DNA from: Lineus longissimus
Taxonomy: Eukaryota > Nemertea > Pilidiophora > Heteronemertea > Lineidae
Direction: 5' to 3'
Assembly (NCBI RefSeq): GCF_910592395.1
Contig: NC_088326.1
Span: forward strand, 873,001-937,000
Length of the DNA stretch: 64,000 nucleotides
Shown in pieces: positions 1 through 12,930 of the stretch. Below the pieces are notes generated by a model. It worked only from the letters and a program-made list of their open reading frames with translations. It had not been told where the DNA came from and did no database searches. The first letter of the stretch is position 1, and every line of letters starts with the position of its first letter. A program made the position numbers and the translations under genes.

Positions 1-3000
1 TGTTTTTTGATGATGAAGTGAGATGTTTTGATATCAAGATGTTAGAACTGACTCAGATGTCTGACATTTTTATGAACCTTTAAAATGTCGCCCAAAAGCA
101 TGTCTGGGATACAAGAGGGGGCAACACAACGACTTCTACCGAGACTTTGGAAAGGCGATTTTTTTATTGGTAGAATCTGATGGATTTTTTTCTTAATGCC
201 AAGATGTTAGGACCGACTCAGAGTCAGACGACTTGATTGAACTTCAAGAGGATCAAATAACATGCAATTATGTGTCAATTGGCCTATCTGCCGGATGAAA
301 ATACTTCAACCCCATCCTTAGGTGTTGACTAAAAGCTAAACAACGCGTCCCTTAGCGTGCTACAGGTTGAAACTCTGAGTGAATCACCCAAATCCCACAA
401 AGAGGCCTCACTCAGAAAGTGCAATGTAACTTGACAACCTATTACAAGGAGATCAGTCTCAAGCGCCTTACCCGAGGATGAAATAATTGACCCCTCTTTT
501 AGTATCAAGTAAGCTGTAAACTACACTGCGAAATCCCCCGTCAAAGTTGGGTTTTCGCCGCGCGATTTTATCTCATCATTCCCCAAACATGGACTAATCA
601 GAGATTAAGCCAAGCTGAACAAGTCGCTAAGAAGCTATCCCATAATACCTTTGAAGCTTGCCGCCGGTCCAACGATCGGGAAAAGGACAGAATTGAATCA
701 TAGCAACATGCACCACTTGATATTATTTGTGATATGGGAATGGGATACATTACATTCGTCTTGGCAATAAATGGTTTGGAGTATTGGGTTCGTTTTGGTA
801 GTGGGGCGTGTGGATTTGTCTCAGCCAATGTAACAATCCTATCAGTATCACACCCACGGTCATGACTGTGTATGTTTCGCTTGCCAACAAATATCACCAT
901 TGTTTACTTTGGTGCAACAGTAGAGCTAGCCTTTTTCCAGGGCAATTACTTCAATTATTTGTACACAGAACATCTCATACTATTTCATGATTGAGTACCT
1001 TGGCTCATCAGTCTAAATGTATGTGGCTCAAGTGCAGAGGATTTGTGTCCGAGGACCTCAGGGATACCTTGCCCTTCCTTCCAATCTGATCGATTGTTTG
1101 TACTAATCAGTTGCTAAGGGCCTCTGAGCTCATGGAGTCTCATGTCACTGGTACTGTTTGTTTGAATACTGTAGACATCACACATAAATGTTTATGTAGG
1201 CTTGGTACAACTGACAGCTGGCCCCTTGCGTACTTGGGAATCAATAGACTGTCCCTGTCAATATGGTGTTTACCCCTAGGGTGAGGGGGACGGACTACAT
1301 GTATATTGACAACATCCTCCCTAGATCCACTCTCAACCATATGGCCCACTCCATCTGACCTTCCATTACCACAGTGTCTTATTGGCAGAATCAACTCCTT
1401 ATTACCTCTCTCTTGCGTCTGAGCCAAGCTCAATGACGTCAGTCGACATTTCTTTCGAGGCATCTTATGTCGGAAGCTGGAAAGTGGAAGCGGTATTGAA
1501 TGTGGCACATTATCGAATATGGCTTGTGTTGGTTTTCTGGAGTTCTGGGGAACCTCCTTACAGAGGCTCTCAACTGCTGTTGAGAGGATGTTTACAAACA
1601 ATGTCCAATGAGACAATACGTGTTGAAGTGGTCACCAATGCTAATGATATCACCAGGACAAATCAAATACAAGGACAAGGACAACTTGTCACAATGCGTG
1701 AAACTTGTTCGGTATGTCAGTGTCAGCAGAAACGTGCTCTGGCTCAGAAAACAATAATGACTTTTACGAAATGCACGGGAAGACGCCCACTTTTCAGTTC
1801 ACATATTTCCAGACAGATTATGATACGCTCATTTTAGCGAGGAAAGTATGTAATCCATATTGATGGTTTTGATCACCCCCGCAAGACATGGATACAAATA
1901 TAGACATTATTGATTACCATAACACTGCATTCCCTGAACGCCAATAAAATCAACTGAATATGGAAAACGAACCTCACATGTATCTCTACATGACTCTCTC
2001 GTCTAAAGATTAGAACAGTGGGATGGGGAAAGTGATGGTTGCTCTCAGTCATGTTCATATCACAGTACAACTACAAGAAAACCGGGGCTCAGGATGATAA
2101 ACATGACAAGATGCTGGGAGGTCCAATGCATTCAAATCACATGAAAACCAGGGGAAACAAAGCACAATTGAGACAACCCTTTCCCGCACCAATCATTTCA
2201 CATCCAGTTGAATACCTCTCGCTGGAAGTGCACTGTTCGACTGTAAGCTAATCGTAAAACTGGTAGCCAAACGACAACACCTAACGATGTACATCTTGTT
2301 TTGAGAGAGTACATTCGGTGTTTATTCTGCGGTAAGATGCCAGAGTTTGAATGTTGCCAGGAAGCGAGAAATGTCGATAATTAAGTGGCGTGTGCGGAAG
2401 TCAGTCGGAAAAGTGGCAGGAATGGACTCGTGGAGAGATTCTGGCAAGGTTTATGGTTCAATAAAATTCCTGCTGTTTTGATTGATTGATTGAAACTGCA
2501 GTCCTCCACTTTATGAAATTTTTTAATATTCTTGCAAATTTTGTCTGGCTTATGTGTATTTAGTCTGACATACATACATACTTGCAGCCTGTTTGACTTA
2601 CCCAAGGTGAAAATCAACCCTCATTCTCCTGAGTCTTGGCCATCCGTGCATGCTTGAATTTACAGTTTGCAAACGTCGTCAGAGAAATTTATTGGCTTTG
2701 TTTGCCTAATGGGCTACTTCCCCAAATGACGCTCCTGCATCCTGGGTAGATGATTCTCGAGACTGAGATTTGTCAACAATTGCCCAAAAGCCCTTATGTT
2801 ATCGATGAGGTGTTTCCGCCGTCTCTGACAGATATTACCCGCCCTATACCCCCAGCCAAAATGTTACGGAAATCCATCACCGACGGTAAAGAGATTATTG
2901 CAAAATGACCATAGAGACCCATCAATCATCGCCATGGCGACAAATATAATCAACAGAGATCAATAACGAGTGTACGGAAAGCTCTATGGATATTGTAAGA

Positions 3001-5798
3001 CTGGTGTTGCTCAAGGAGATGTCTAAGTTGGGGCGAAAGCGCCATGCAAACAAGCCATTTTAATCGCTCCTACAAAGACTCAACATGGGGTACTAAACAT
3101 GGAACACACGATTCAGGAGAGTGTTATTCCATGTCATCTATGTTTGATTCTTGCTGAAATCTGATGGCAGGCCATATCACACCAATCACACGCAAACATC
3201 TGACGACCTAATCTTGCGTTTGATGCAACATCATCTAACGTCATAAACCCAGCATAAAGCCGAAGTGGAATCCCACAATGCCCGACTCCAACACGAACTG
3301 CCACCTAATCACTAAGTAATGAGTTTTAATCAGCTTCATTACAGCGTCTGCGACTACTGCCATCAATAGGGCAAATCGATCAGGGCAGCGATTGACTTTC
3401 ATGACGACGGCCGTAACATGACGCAAATATGAATAGCGCCTACACAGATATTGTATAGCGTTGGCATTTTGATGAAAGACGAACGTTTGATGAGTAAAAT
3501 CAATTTCTCTATAATTATTACATTGAGACAATAATTAGCTTGATTGGATGATGAGGTTATCTCGTTCAAACTTGATGCGGAAGTATGTCGATGACTTTAT
3601 GACCAAATAACTCATCTTGCAGTCGACAAAACTTGTTCTTGTAAAAAGAACCCAAAGCCATTTGCAAAGTTTACCAAATCACTCTCAATGCATCCTGTTG
3701 GTTTAGCTATTACCAACAGAATATACTTTGCTATCAAGTTTTGTAAACACTGAGCATGTACATGAATATCCGCTCATAGTGTCTACATAATTACAATCGT
3801 AATTTACATACATACATGTACACAGTACACACAGTCAAAACTGATCAATAGAAGACTGAACATTGTTGTGTACCATGCAAGTACACATGCAGACATGATA
3901 TTTTCTTCTTTTTGGGGTAAGTATAACACAATGATACAATGACGAAATATCATAATGTCAACAACCACTTGAGCAAGTGGAAGATGTTTGGTAACTGCCA
4001 AAAAGTTGTATTGGTGGTCAAACTCAAAGTGTTCATGGAAGATCAAGTAACAAAAGTCAATCAAACTGATTCGCCAGGGTGAACCAAGTACTTCTGCTTT
4101 CAAGGCCAACCAAGACAGGCCTCCACGGTAAGCTGGGAGCCCAGCCTGCTTCTCAGGAAGTTAGGAAACTGATTCTGAATCGAACAAAAATATCATTTCG
4201 TTCATAGAATACCAACATGATCTCACAGACACCTGAACTTATACCAGAAGCTTTTTAAGACGAGAATATTAGAACAAGACGAGGTTTCCTCCTGCGTTCA
4301 AGTGTTTTTCTTCCTTGGAACAATCTGGCAGCAAGATTATTCTCGATTTACAGAGGTTTCCACTGGCAGGTGATTATCATATAAGATGAAACATCTTACA
4401 GGTTTCAATATCTTAACAGGAAAGGTTGCTGAATATTGATCACATGTGCAAGATTGATTGAACCCATAGGGTCCTTTGCCAGAAGATTCAAATAATCCTC
4501 TGTTAGTGTTACACACAGAAGCCCTAAAACACATTTTGCACCTTTTTGATCCAGACAAAAAGAATGTGATGGCCTCCGCCAGATATCTATCAATATTAGA
4601 GCAGGTGGTTATCTTTTTTTATTGATCGCACCCACTCATGGGGTCAGACGTACACAATGCATGATATCTCGTGCGTTATTGGCTGAGAGAACAAGAGGAA
4701 CGCTACAGTACGACAGTTCGCATGGTCGAGAATTTTCGTAACTCAACACACACAGATTTTTTATGTAAGAGTATACACCACCATTCCTCACCTCTCCTTG
4801 CATATTTCAGGACGAAATTATCAAATTCTGATGCTGAGTGACACTGCTACATATTCAGAAAAACATTCATTATCATAACATAACCTATGTGGGCTACTGT
4901 CAAAATACATTTGTACATCACTGGATAATCAATGTAGATCCATGCACTGGACTTTGTCCAAACCTGATATCATGAGGCATAAACCTTCAACCATGTCAAC
5001 TGGTTGAGGAAATGACACTTCAAATTCTTGAGGTCACAACTTGACTATGATTCCAATTTGGACAGCGAGAGAGTACACCTTTCAATAGCTATGTTTCTAT
5101 CACACTCACAGTCGGGGCTCAAGCTCCAATTATGAAAATAACCATATATACATAACTCACTCATTCTGCAGTCAATGATGAAATTACCAAATAACTATTT
5201 TGGGAAGACCTTGAAATTCCTCACAGGACTTTACAAATGTTTGAAAATATTGTCCATTCGGCATACCACAAAGGCATGTAGAATAGGGCCCAATCATCTT
5301 GTCAACCAAAACAATGACCCAGTCTAAGTGACCTAACCTTGAACATGTTTTAGAATAGTTTTCAGTTCATTGACCAAGTAGTTCATTCAATTTCACCTAA
5401 AATCATTTTAGGACATAAATTATATACACAAAAAGTACAAAGGGAAAGGCATTGCACACTTCCTTTGAAAATCTCAGGTTTTTCTGTGACCTGCATAACA
5501 TTACGTTCTAAAAGCTAAAGGTACTTGTATGGCTGTGGTAGGCCTGAGTGACAATAAGACTGATTCTTTAAGGAAAGCACATGACTCGATAAATAAATAA
5601 TTGGATGGATGTTCATGTGTACATATCACAACTCGAAATAAAGAGTGCTGGTCAACACGATTAAAAAAGTTGTAAAATGCAACCATCAAAATCAAGAGTA
5701 TATTTGCAAAAGTCTTAGCTGATTGAGACACTTCTGATCAAAAAGCACACACACTGTGTTATATCACATCTAAAATCAATCAAATGTTCATTTTATGC
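1..5798. other. Non-coding stretch, probably intron of the kinesin gene
   Basis: I see no exon here that resembles a known protein on either strand. The open frames are short and lack family motifs. The kinesin-3 gene that starts at 7128 on the minus strand must continue to the left, because the P-loop and the rest of its motor domain are absent. This stretch is therefore most simply a long intron of that gene. It contains scattered simple sequence and one X-box-like palindrome (TCGCCATGGCGA near 2929) of unknown meaning. Confidence 0.5.
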
Positions 5799-5804
5799 AC
5801 CCAC

Positions 5805-5840
5805 CTTTCTTCGCTGTCTGACAGTTCAATATCATAAAAG
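5805..5840 (-). CDS. KIF13: Candidate 36-nt cassette exon of the kinesin gene
   Basis: A pyrimidine-rich tract ending TTTCAAG is followed by 36 bases and a GTGGGT donor. Read in the phase left by exon 2 it encodes FYDIELSDSEE plus one split residue, and both ends are phase 2. Its inclusion would add 12 acidic residues to the variable loop before the KVFAFD-like strand of the motor without changing frame. I know of no equivalent in the vertebrate proteins, so it could be alternative, lineage-specific or a chance match. Confidence 0.4.
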
Positions 5841-7128
5841 CTTGAAACAAGAAAAAACATCAATTTGAAAACCAATGCATGATTAAATAATAATCATGAG
5901 GCTTATAAAGCGCTAAATCAAACTGGTTTCACTCGCTCAAAGCGCTTCACATTATTACCCCCAGCTATTGCTGTGTACATTCATGTTTCAAGCTCTACTC
6001 TCTGGGAGTATCACAGCTGATTGAAACACTGATTGGACTGGCTATTGACTATGTTGGTTCCAGTTTAGACATACACAGATTGACTGAACAGTTGCACTAA
6101 GAGTGGTGGTTTGTGCTTTAACTGCCAACTAGGCACCAAAACCAGAGTCAAGTATTGTCCATTGATGATGAGAAAGATACAGACATGCTCATCAACTACA
6201 GCATACAACCTCTTCTTTATTTCATACACAGGAACAACCATTCTACATGGATCTTATGGTGACATGAAATAACGATGATATAATCATAGCAACCTGGCCA
6301 TAGTTTGTGTCAATGAAATAATAATATTCCCTGCAACAACATGGAAATGAAGCAGACAACATTATAAAATCTCATAATGGAGCCAAAGGATGGTGACATC
6401 ACTACATGATAAATACAAGACAAGACTGAATTTATTATGTTGATATCTTGTAATAATTCATTCTCATTGATTTCGAGTCACACACTGACACTGTAGTCAA
6501 GATATCGTATCGCATGGAAAGCCTGATTCAGACGGACTCCAGTTTCTGAGAATATCAATCGACAGACACCTGAACAGAATATCTGCAAGCTTGAAGCATT
6601 GTTTGATCTTTCTGAATGTAGCGTTTGACGTATTCTAGTTATTCTTGGCATAAAAACATCAATAACTACATCAGCTGTAAGTGTAAATTAAATAGACACA
6701 TGTATCTCACAGAATTTCTTGTAATCTTTCAACACTGATAGTAATACTTTATATGGAAATTTTCTTTACACTGATGTCACTAATTACCAAGACGCAACGA
6801 AAAAAAACTATTGACAGATATTGAGACAACGGCAAAGATCAAGACTTAAGACGAAAAACTTACCCATCTTTGTCTTTCTTCAGTTCATGAATCCCAGAAT
6901 TTGGATGAAAAAGAATTGTCTGGTTGCTATCTATATCCACACAACACTTTGTTGCCAGGTCCTTCTCTGAAAGAAATTATAAGAACATTTCATGAACAAA
7001 ATGCTAAGAACATTTCTATGAAAATGTACACAAAATTATATGTGTGTAAATGTAGTGCAGGGTATAGTATACATACCTCTACGATTCATAGGACGAACCC
7101 GAATCGCAACTTTGACTTTATCCGACAT
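5805..7128 (-). CDS. KIF13: Kinesin-3 family motor protein (KIF13-like), 5' end of gene only
   Basis: Exon 1 (7128-7077) begins with ATG and encodes MSDKVKVAIRVRPMNRR, the hallmark first beta-strand of kinesin-3 motors. It ends in phase 1 at a GTATGT donor. Exon 2 (6966-6864) has a CTTTCAG acceptor, restores the conserved Glu of MNRRE and continues KDLATKCCVDIDSNQTILFH, as in KIF13A/B. It ends in phase 2 at GTAAGT. A candidate exon 3 (5840-5805) follows. The P-loop GQTGSGKS, switch motifs, FHA and tail are not in the window, so the gene continues past the left edge. Known role of the family: plus-end-directed transport of vesicles along microtubules. KIF13 and KIF16B are similar in this segment; the Cys-rich KCCVDID and NQTIL favour KIF13. 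Splice phases agree throughout (1 then 2). The start codon is the first ATG of the exon and fits the family start. Confidence 0.85.
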
Positions 7129-8348
7129 TTTCTCAGAAATAATCCACTATTTTAATCCTAAGTTATATTTATTTAATCCACAGTGATATGGTTTGAATAT
7201 ATCAGTTCACCACAATCACTTATTTTGATTTTACATGGCCATTTCTGGGAGAAATTCGGATGTCAACAACACAAATTTATCGCTCAGTCGCCATTTTGGA
7301 TTGGCATTGAGGGTCACACTAAACAGCGTCAACGAGCGTCCACCAGGTTTAAACGTATTTAAAGTCATCAAAATAAAATGTAATGGTCATAAACGAAATA
7401 AGCAGGACATTTTCCAAATTTCCTGATCGTTTCATGACATTTGTGTGCTTGATTAGCGAGTTTTTGTCTAAAATGTACCAACGTCCACCACCCAGTCGGC
7501 GGCCATGTTGGATTTGACTTGGAGGAAATGATAGGGCTTCCCAATACAAGAGGAGCCTGTGATTTTAGACAACATCTCCCTTATCTTACACCCAAATGTC
7601 ATGAAATTTTCAGGAAATGTGTCTTATGGTGTTCTTATTACGTTTATGGCTACTAAATTTTATTTTGATATTTTTATACCTGACTTTAAACCTGGTGGAC
7701 GCTGGTGGGCGCTGGTTGACACTGTTTAGAATGACCCAGCATTGATGTCACCCAACCTCCTTGCGCATGACCGGAACTACCTCTGCTTTGGAGACAAACT
7801 CGCCCCAGGTCACGTAAGGTCTCACTAGCCGGTGAGGAGGCCCGGCCTACCTGCCACCAAAAATAACGTGACGTCATTTCATGCATACCGTCTGTTCCAG
7901 CGGCTGTAGACTTGGCAGTACCTTACTCTCACACAAACCTATACATTTCTGAACAGCTTGTCACTTCTAGAATACATCTGGCCAAGTTTCAACGTCGTCT
8001 AGACACACAGTCATGCATAGACTGATGCAGCACAATGCATGAGACACCCTGTATGTTAACACAAATTTGAAAAATTTCACCTTTATGCCTTATAACTTCA
8101 AGATTAACAAGGATGGTGAAAATTTTTCTCATACACATTTACTCATCACTGTGAGAAAGCCAACTGACGACACCAAGACTTGACCTGACCCAATGTATGC
8201 CTGCCCTTATCAGCCCAGGAACTCCCCAACCCAAGCAAAATCATGAAGGCCATCGCACTATTTCGTCCGTCTTCTGTCACGGTACAGGCAACTGCCATTG
8301 CAATTGGTGAAATCCCAATATCTTTCTGTCTGTGGGATGTCGAAACAA
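7129..8348. other. 5' flank and likely promoter region of the kinesin gene
   Basis: There is no coding signal here. Directly upstream of the kinesin ATG the sequence holds CGCCATTTT (around 7289) and GGCGGCCATGTTGG (around 7499), both similar to YY1-type motifs found near transcription starts. The GAGACACCCTGTA string at about 8039-8053 resembles a mariner end. The transcription start itself cannot be placed. Confidence 0.3.
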
Positions 8349-9040
8349 CCTCTGCCAGCTGCTTATCTATTCAGATTGTGAAGGCCTTGACACAACCTAA
8401 AAACTCTGAAACAACTACCCTCTGCCAGCTGGTTATCTGGTCAGGTTGGGAAGACATTGACACAACTTCAAAATTATACCAGGGTTACCACTAATAAACT
8501 TTGGAGACGACAGGACAGCCTACGTAACAACCAACCTCTTCCAGCTGGTCAGTTTGGGAAGACATTGACACAACCTTCAAAGGGTCCTTGTTTGCTTTCC
8601 TAAACCATCGCGAAGGACTGCTCAATCTGGTAAGATTGGATTAAGGATCACTCATTTTTCTTACCAAGTTTTACCCAGGAGACAGGACTGTTTAATGGAC
8701 AACTCTACAAAGACGCCACAGGCAAGGAGAGAAAATGGAATAATAGCCTCTGCCAGCTGGTTATCTGATCAGGTGGGGAAGATCTTTACACAACCTAAAA
8801 AAATGCCAAGTTTTCTGACAAGTTAACACTATTAGGCTGATAGAGACAACAGGACTGACCATGGAACAACCACCCTCTGCCAGCTGGTTATCTTGTCAGG
8901 TAAGAAGACCTTTACACAACCAAAAAAGACCAAGTTTTTCTGACACGTTAACGCTATTAGGCTGATGGAGACAATAGGACTGAGCATCGAACAACCGCCC
9001 TCTGCCAGCTGATTATCTTGTCAGGTAAGTTCTGGTTCTT
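8349..9040. repeat. Degenerate minisatellite, about 125-bp unit, six copies
   Basis: The core CCTCTGCCAGCTGGTTATCT and close variants recur at about 8349, 8419, 8534, 8746, 8873 and 8998, each followed by a TCAGGTTGGGAAGAC-like string. The last three copies are spaced 125-127 bp apart and share further sequence (GTTAACRCTATTAGGCTGAT). The earlier copies are decayed or partly deleted. Confidence 0.75.
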
Positions 9041-9094
9041 CGATTTGCCGCTAGGGGTAGGGCTTGGGCCCCCTTTGTTGACATCGGCTATTTT

Positions 9095-9990
9095 AAGAAA
9101 AGCACATGGTAACTCCTTACCCACAATACATTGCGGACAAACATTAGGTCTCGTCAGGGAGTTTTTCCCAAATGTACGCGATGATGACGTACCCCATTAA
9201 CAGGACGTAACATCTAACAGGACTAGATCAGCTTTTCGGCCGCGTCGGAAGGAATGAAATCGCTATGGTCTCATTAGTCATTGGTCTCGTGTGTATTCAT
9301 GCGCGGCCAAGCCCTAACCGTAGTTCCTAAAAGATCATTGATTTATTGGTCCTCACAGTACGCCAGTGTTGATTTAGCAGTTGTTTTGGCAAAGACATGT
9401 TTTTCTGGAGTTTCTGAAACCTAGAACGCTACTCAATAGGCGGCTAACAAGAAACTACGCAGTTCACTGTTGTTGCCGACGTATGTGTACACTGAATTCG
9501 GAATGTGCGTTGGCCCCATGTTGAAATGCCGTCCAGTGCCAGTTGGTGCGTTTTTCGCTGATTTGTGCAAAATTCAATATCTCAAAAGTTCAATGGTTGA
9601 CCCTCGATTTTTTTTTGTGTAGCGTAAGCAACTGTCTTTCACGGGAGAATGGTCACTGCAAGAATTATTCAGGAAAAAATGTATGATATTTGGGGTTTTC
9701 CGTGATTGTCTGGCCCAATTAGCAATATTGCCATTTGGGATGGTGAACAGAGCTAGGAGAAAATGAGACGCTTATGATTTATTTAAAGAAATAAAATACC
9801 CGATTTAACATCCTGCAGAATCAAGGGAATCGGGCGTTTCCAGTGATATACGACATAAATGGGTTGTCTTCAGTCAATCATTTTGGAAACGCATTTTAAG
9901 ATAGATGTTACGTCATGTTAATGGGACACGTCATCATCGCATACATTTGGGAAAAACTCCCTAACGAGACCTTAGCCATGTGCTTTTCTA
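9095..9990. repeat. Inverted repeat pair, fold-back transposon remnant
   Basis: The left arm (about 9097-9214) and the right arm (about 9904-9989) are reverse complements with few mismatches over about 68 bp around GGGAGTTTTTCCCAAATGTA. A second matching block is AAGAAAAGCACATGG. The left arm carries about 34 extra bases between the two blocks. The roughly 690-bp spacer has no recognisable coding sequence. Superfamily and target duplication could not be assigned. Confidence 0.65.
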
Positions 9991-10468
9991 AATTTAGCAT
10001 ATGCCGCCACGACTCCGCCCCTTTCATTTCCCGCGAAATCGCAAAGATCACATGACCTGCAATCGCGGATTGGATATAACATTGACCTGTCAAAGCTGTG
10101 GAAATAACTGAAGAATTCTCCGAATTCCCAGGAGTAAAGCTCACGAAAATCTCACATAAGAAAGATATAGCTCTGATAAATCGACCTGTGTGGAGAGATT
10201 TAAGATCAACTCAACAGTTTTGGTGAGTGCAGTTGTTGAAAAGTTTGTTTATATAGATGCGTTGAACCGGTGCGCTTGGATACAAAATTTACATATCATA
10301 ACATTTATGACAGTTGGCACGTGCTTGGGACAGAGATAATCAATGCACTGGCCAAAGCTTAATTTTGGTTTATGGCATAGGCCTAATTTGCATTTGGGGT
10401 TCCTGTTCTGGCGTTACCTTTCAGGGCTGCATAGAAGCATGAAGGTACTATTAAGACTCTTGATAATA

Positions 10469-10625
10469 CAGTAGAACCTCTCTATTAAGGACACCCTCGG
10501 GACTGACAAGTGCTGTCCTTAATAGAGAGGTGTCCTGATTAGAGAGGTCAAATTGAATAGAAACAACCGCTTTGGGACTAAAACTAGTGTCCTTAATAGA
10601 GAGGTGTCCGCTAAGGGAGGTTCCA
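10469..10625. mobile_element. pogo/Tigger-type MITE
   Basis: It starts CAGTAGAACCTCTCTATTAA after a TA dinucleotide, and internal copies of CCTTAATAGAGAGGTGTCC lie in opposite orientation. It ends CTAAGGGAGGTTCC before TA. The terminal sequence is the familiar pogo/Tigger-like end with TA target duplication. A second, shorter copy lies at 45775-45875. Confidence 0.7.
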
Positions 10626-11193
10626 TAATACCTCCATAATAGAAGGCCGAAGGCGAAGGGGCACGTGGGCGTGGAGGGGGGTACCGGTAGGTAATTGCCC
10701 CCCCCCTAGGCATTGCCGAAAAATTATTTTTTTTAATGATTTGGGCCCTCCATGGGACAAAAAGTGATGTTGCCCCCTCCCCAGGACCAGAACTTTGTAA
10801 CCTTGAACCCCTTGTACTGGGGTTTCAAATGGGGGGGGGGGGGGGGTGGTCTTAGGATCCATGTGCCCTCCATCACAAGCAGTTGTCACGACCATTTCAT
10901 ATTTTGTTATTCGGTGTAGGTAATGTAACACTGTGACCACAAATCCACTCTTACATTACCCCTGCTCGATGACTAAGTCTAAATTATACCTTTATAATAA
11001 GAAATATTATTGTAAAATGGCCTACTAGTACTAAAGCCTTTGCATGTATGAGTGTGAGTGACTAAGCCTTGTTCGGGATCAGTGAAAGCTGATTTTTTAT
11101 ATCGGTAAATATACAATTTTTAATCCCTGCATTATGACATTTTTCACTCATAATCAAGAGGGCTTGCTTCGGAAGGATCACTGCTGTTTTGTC

Positions 11194-11222
11194 TTTGTGT
11201 CCTTGGGCAAGACACTTAAATT
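11194..11222 (+). mobile_element. SINE 3' body fragment
   Basis: The string TGTCCTTGGGCAAGACACTT is the widely recurring 3' body motif of many tRNA-derived SINEs. The same motif, with one change, follows the tRNA-like promoter at 12811-12930. No A or B box is visible upstream, so this copy is truncated. Confidence 0.45.
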
Positions 11223-12810
11223 AAAATAACTTCATCCTTCAAATGAGTAATAAAATTGTTGTGTCTTAAATGTAAGGCACAGCGAAAAAAGAGATTCCAG
11301 AAGCGAGAAAATTGTTTAAATAATATTTTTGAGAAGTTTTTCCTAAAAATAAGAAGCCTACTTCACTAAACGATATAATGTGGACAAAAAATATGTGCAT
11401 ATATATCTCATATGAGCGTTCAAATAGCCACAGGATAAAATCAATCTATTTGTCAAAGTACTTGCTACACATGAATGTATGTCTTAAAATAAGTGTCTGT
11501 CTACAGCCCAAGGGTACATTTTATTGGAAAAGTGGTACAGTTTATGGTGCATCAGGCAATTATACATGTACTCCTTATAGGATTTCGAAATAGCAGATGA
11601 TGGAACAAAAATGTTCAGATTTTGTATCCAGTTGTGCATGCACATATTTACCTTAGCAACCTGGTGTGCGCATGCAAAATGGATAAAATCTGGAAATTTT
11701 GTTTCAATTGTGATTCAAAATCCTTGAAGGAGTGTGGTTATCGTGTTGCAGTACTCTATAGAGAGTGCCTCTGCTCTCCATTATCGTGGACAGAAACTTG
11801 TTTGCCTAGTGGTTCCTTCTAGATCAATCATGATCTAAGGTAAAATCATTGAGACAAGCAGGATAGGAAGCCATTGGACCCATCAGCTCAGTGGGGAGTG
11901 TGTTCCTTGTCTGGCCATATAGTACTCGATTAGGGAAACGACTGTTACTCTATGGAATAGCGGACAACGTGTGTTGTATCTCCATAATGATGATCTCGCT
12001 CTATGTAGACATCGAAGATTGTTTTCAATCCATTATTGAAATAACTGACCATGTATATGAACTAGACGTTTTCAAGCCTTTAACTTGTCAAATACGGACG
12101 AATGAATATGAATACGGGTTTTGCCGATCCAGTGACTTCTGCCGTTAAGTACGCCTAACTTCACAGGCCTTTCTGATTCTAAGTTTCATCATCAATGGTT
12201 TCACAGCTTTAGTGCCTAATGTATGTACTAAGGCCTTCTGCTAAATATTTCATACCGTTATTAAAGCTGTAAGGTAAGCCAATTCATTGGGATGTGTGGT
12301 TTGACAGTATTCATCTTTACTTGCAAAACTTTTGTAAACCTTGAAATCTTGCAAGTGTTTTACTTTTGCGACTTTTGCAAATTCTCTGAATCATCTTCAC
12401 CGCTGCAGGAGAATTCAAGATGAAACCCATCAGAGATCACCATTGGTCATATAAGGCTTCGTGCTCTATCTCAGTGTGTTGCAAAGTGATTATTGAAAAA
12501 TTTCAGTCAGTGCCAATTTTTATCTTTTTTTCTCCAGAGATTTCTTGGTGTCCACTGCATGTTCCAATCATGTGAATAACATTTTCCGAGATAATTGTCA
12601 GAAACAGGCTATTTCTCTACATGTCCAATGCAAGCTTGCCTTTCGCATTTGATTGTGTTGTGGCCGGGTTCCCAGTGCTACCTGTGGCCAAGTATTCCTG
12701 GCATGTTGATATCGTCCTCTGTTTGCATAATGAGATTTGGTTTGTGTGTACAAATCTCCGGAAAAAGTGTCGATGGACAATATTCCCTTCAAAAGTTCTC
12801 AATGGGAGAT

Positions 12811-12930
12811 CAGTGGCATAGTGGTTGGATATGAGTGGTTGAGTACAATAAAACTCATAGTCAGAAGGTCGTGGGTTCAACTCTTGTAATGATCTTTTGT
12901 CCTTGAGCAAGACACTGAAATGAGACGTGT
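12811..12930 (+). mobile_element. tRNA-derived SINE
   Basis: An A-box-like AGTGGCATAGTGG (12812-12824) and a B-box-like GGTTCAACTC (12874-12883) have tRNA spacing. They are followed by the body motif TGTCCTTGAGCAAGACACT. The stems do not form a sound cloverleaf, so this is a SINE rather than a tRNA gene. Confidence 0.6.
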
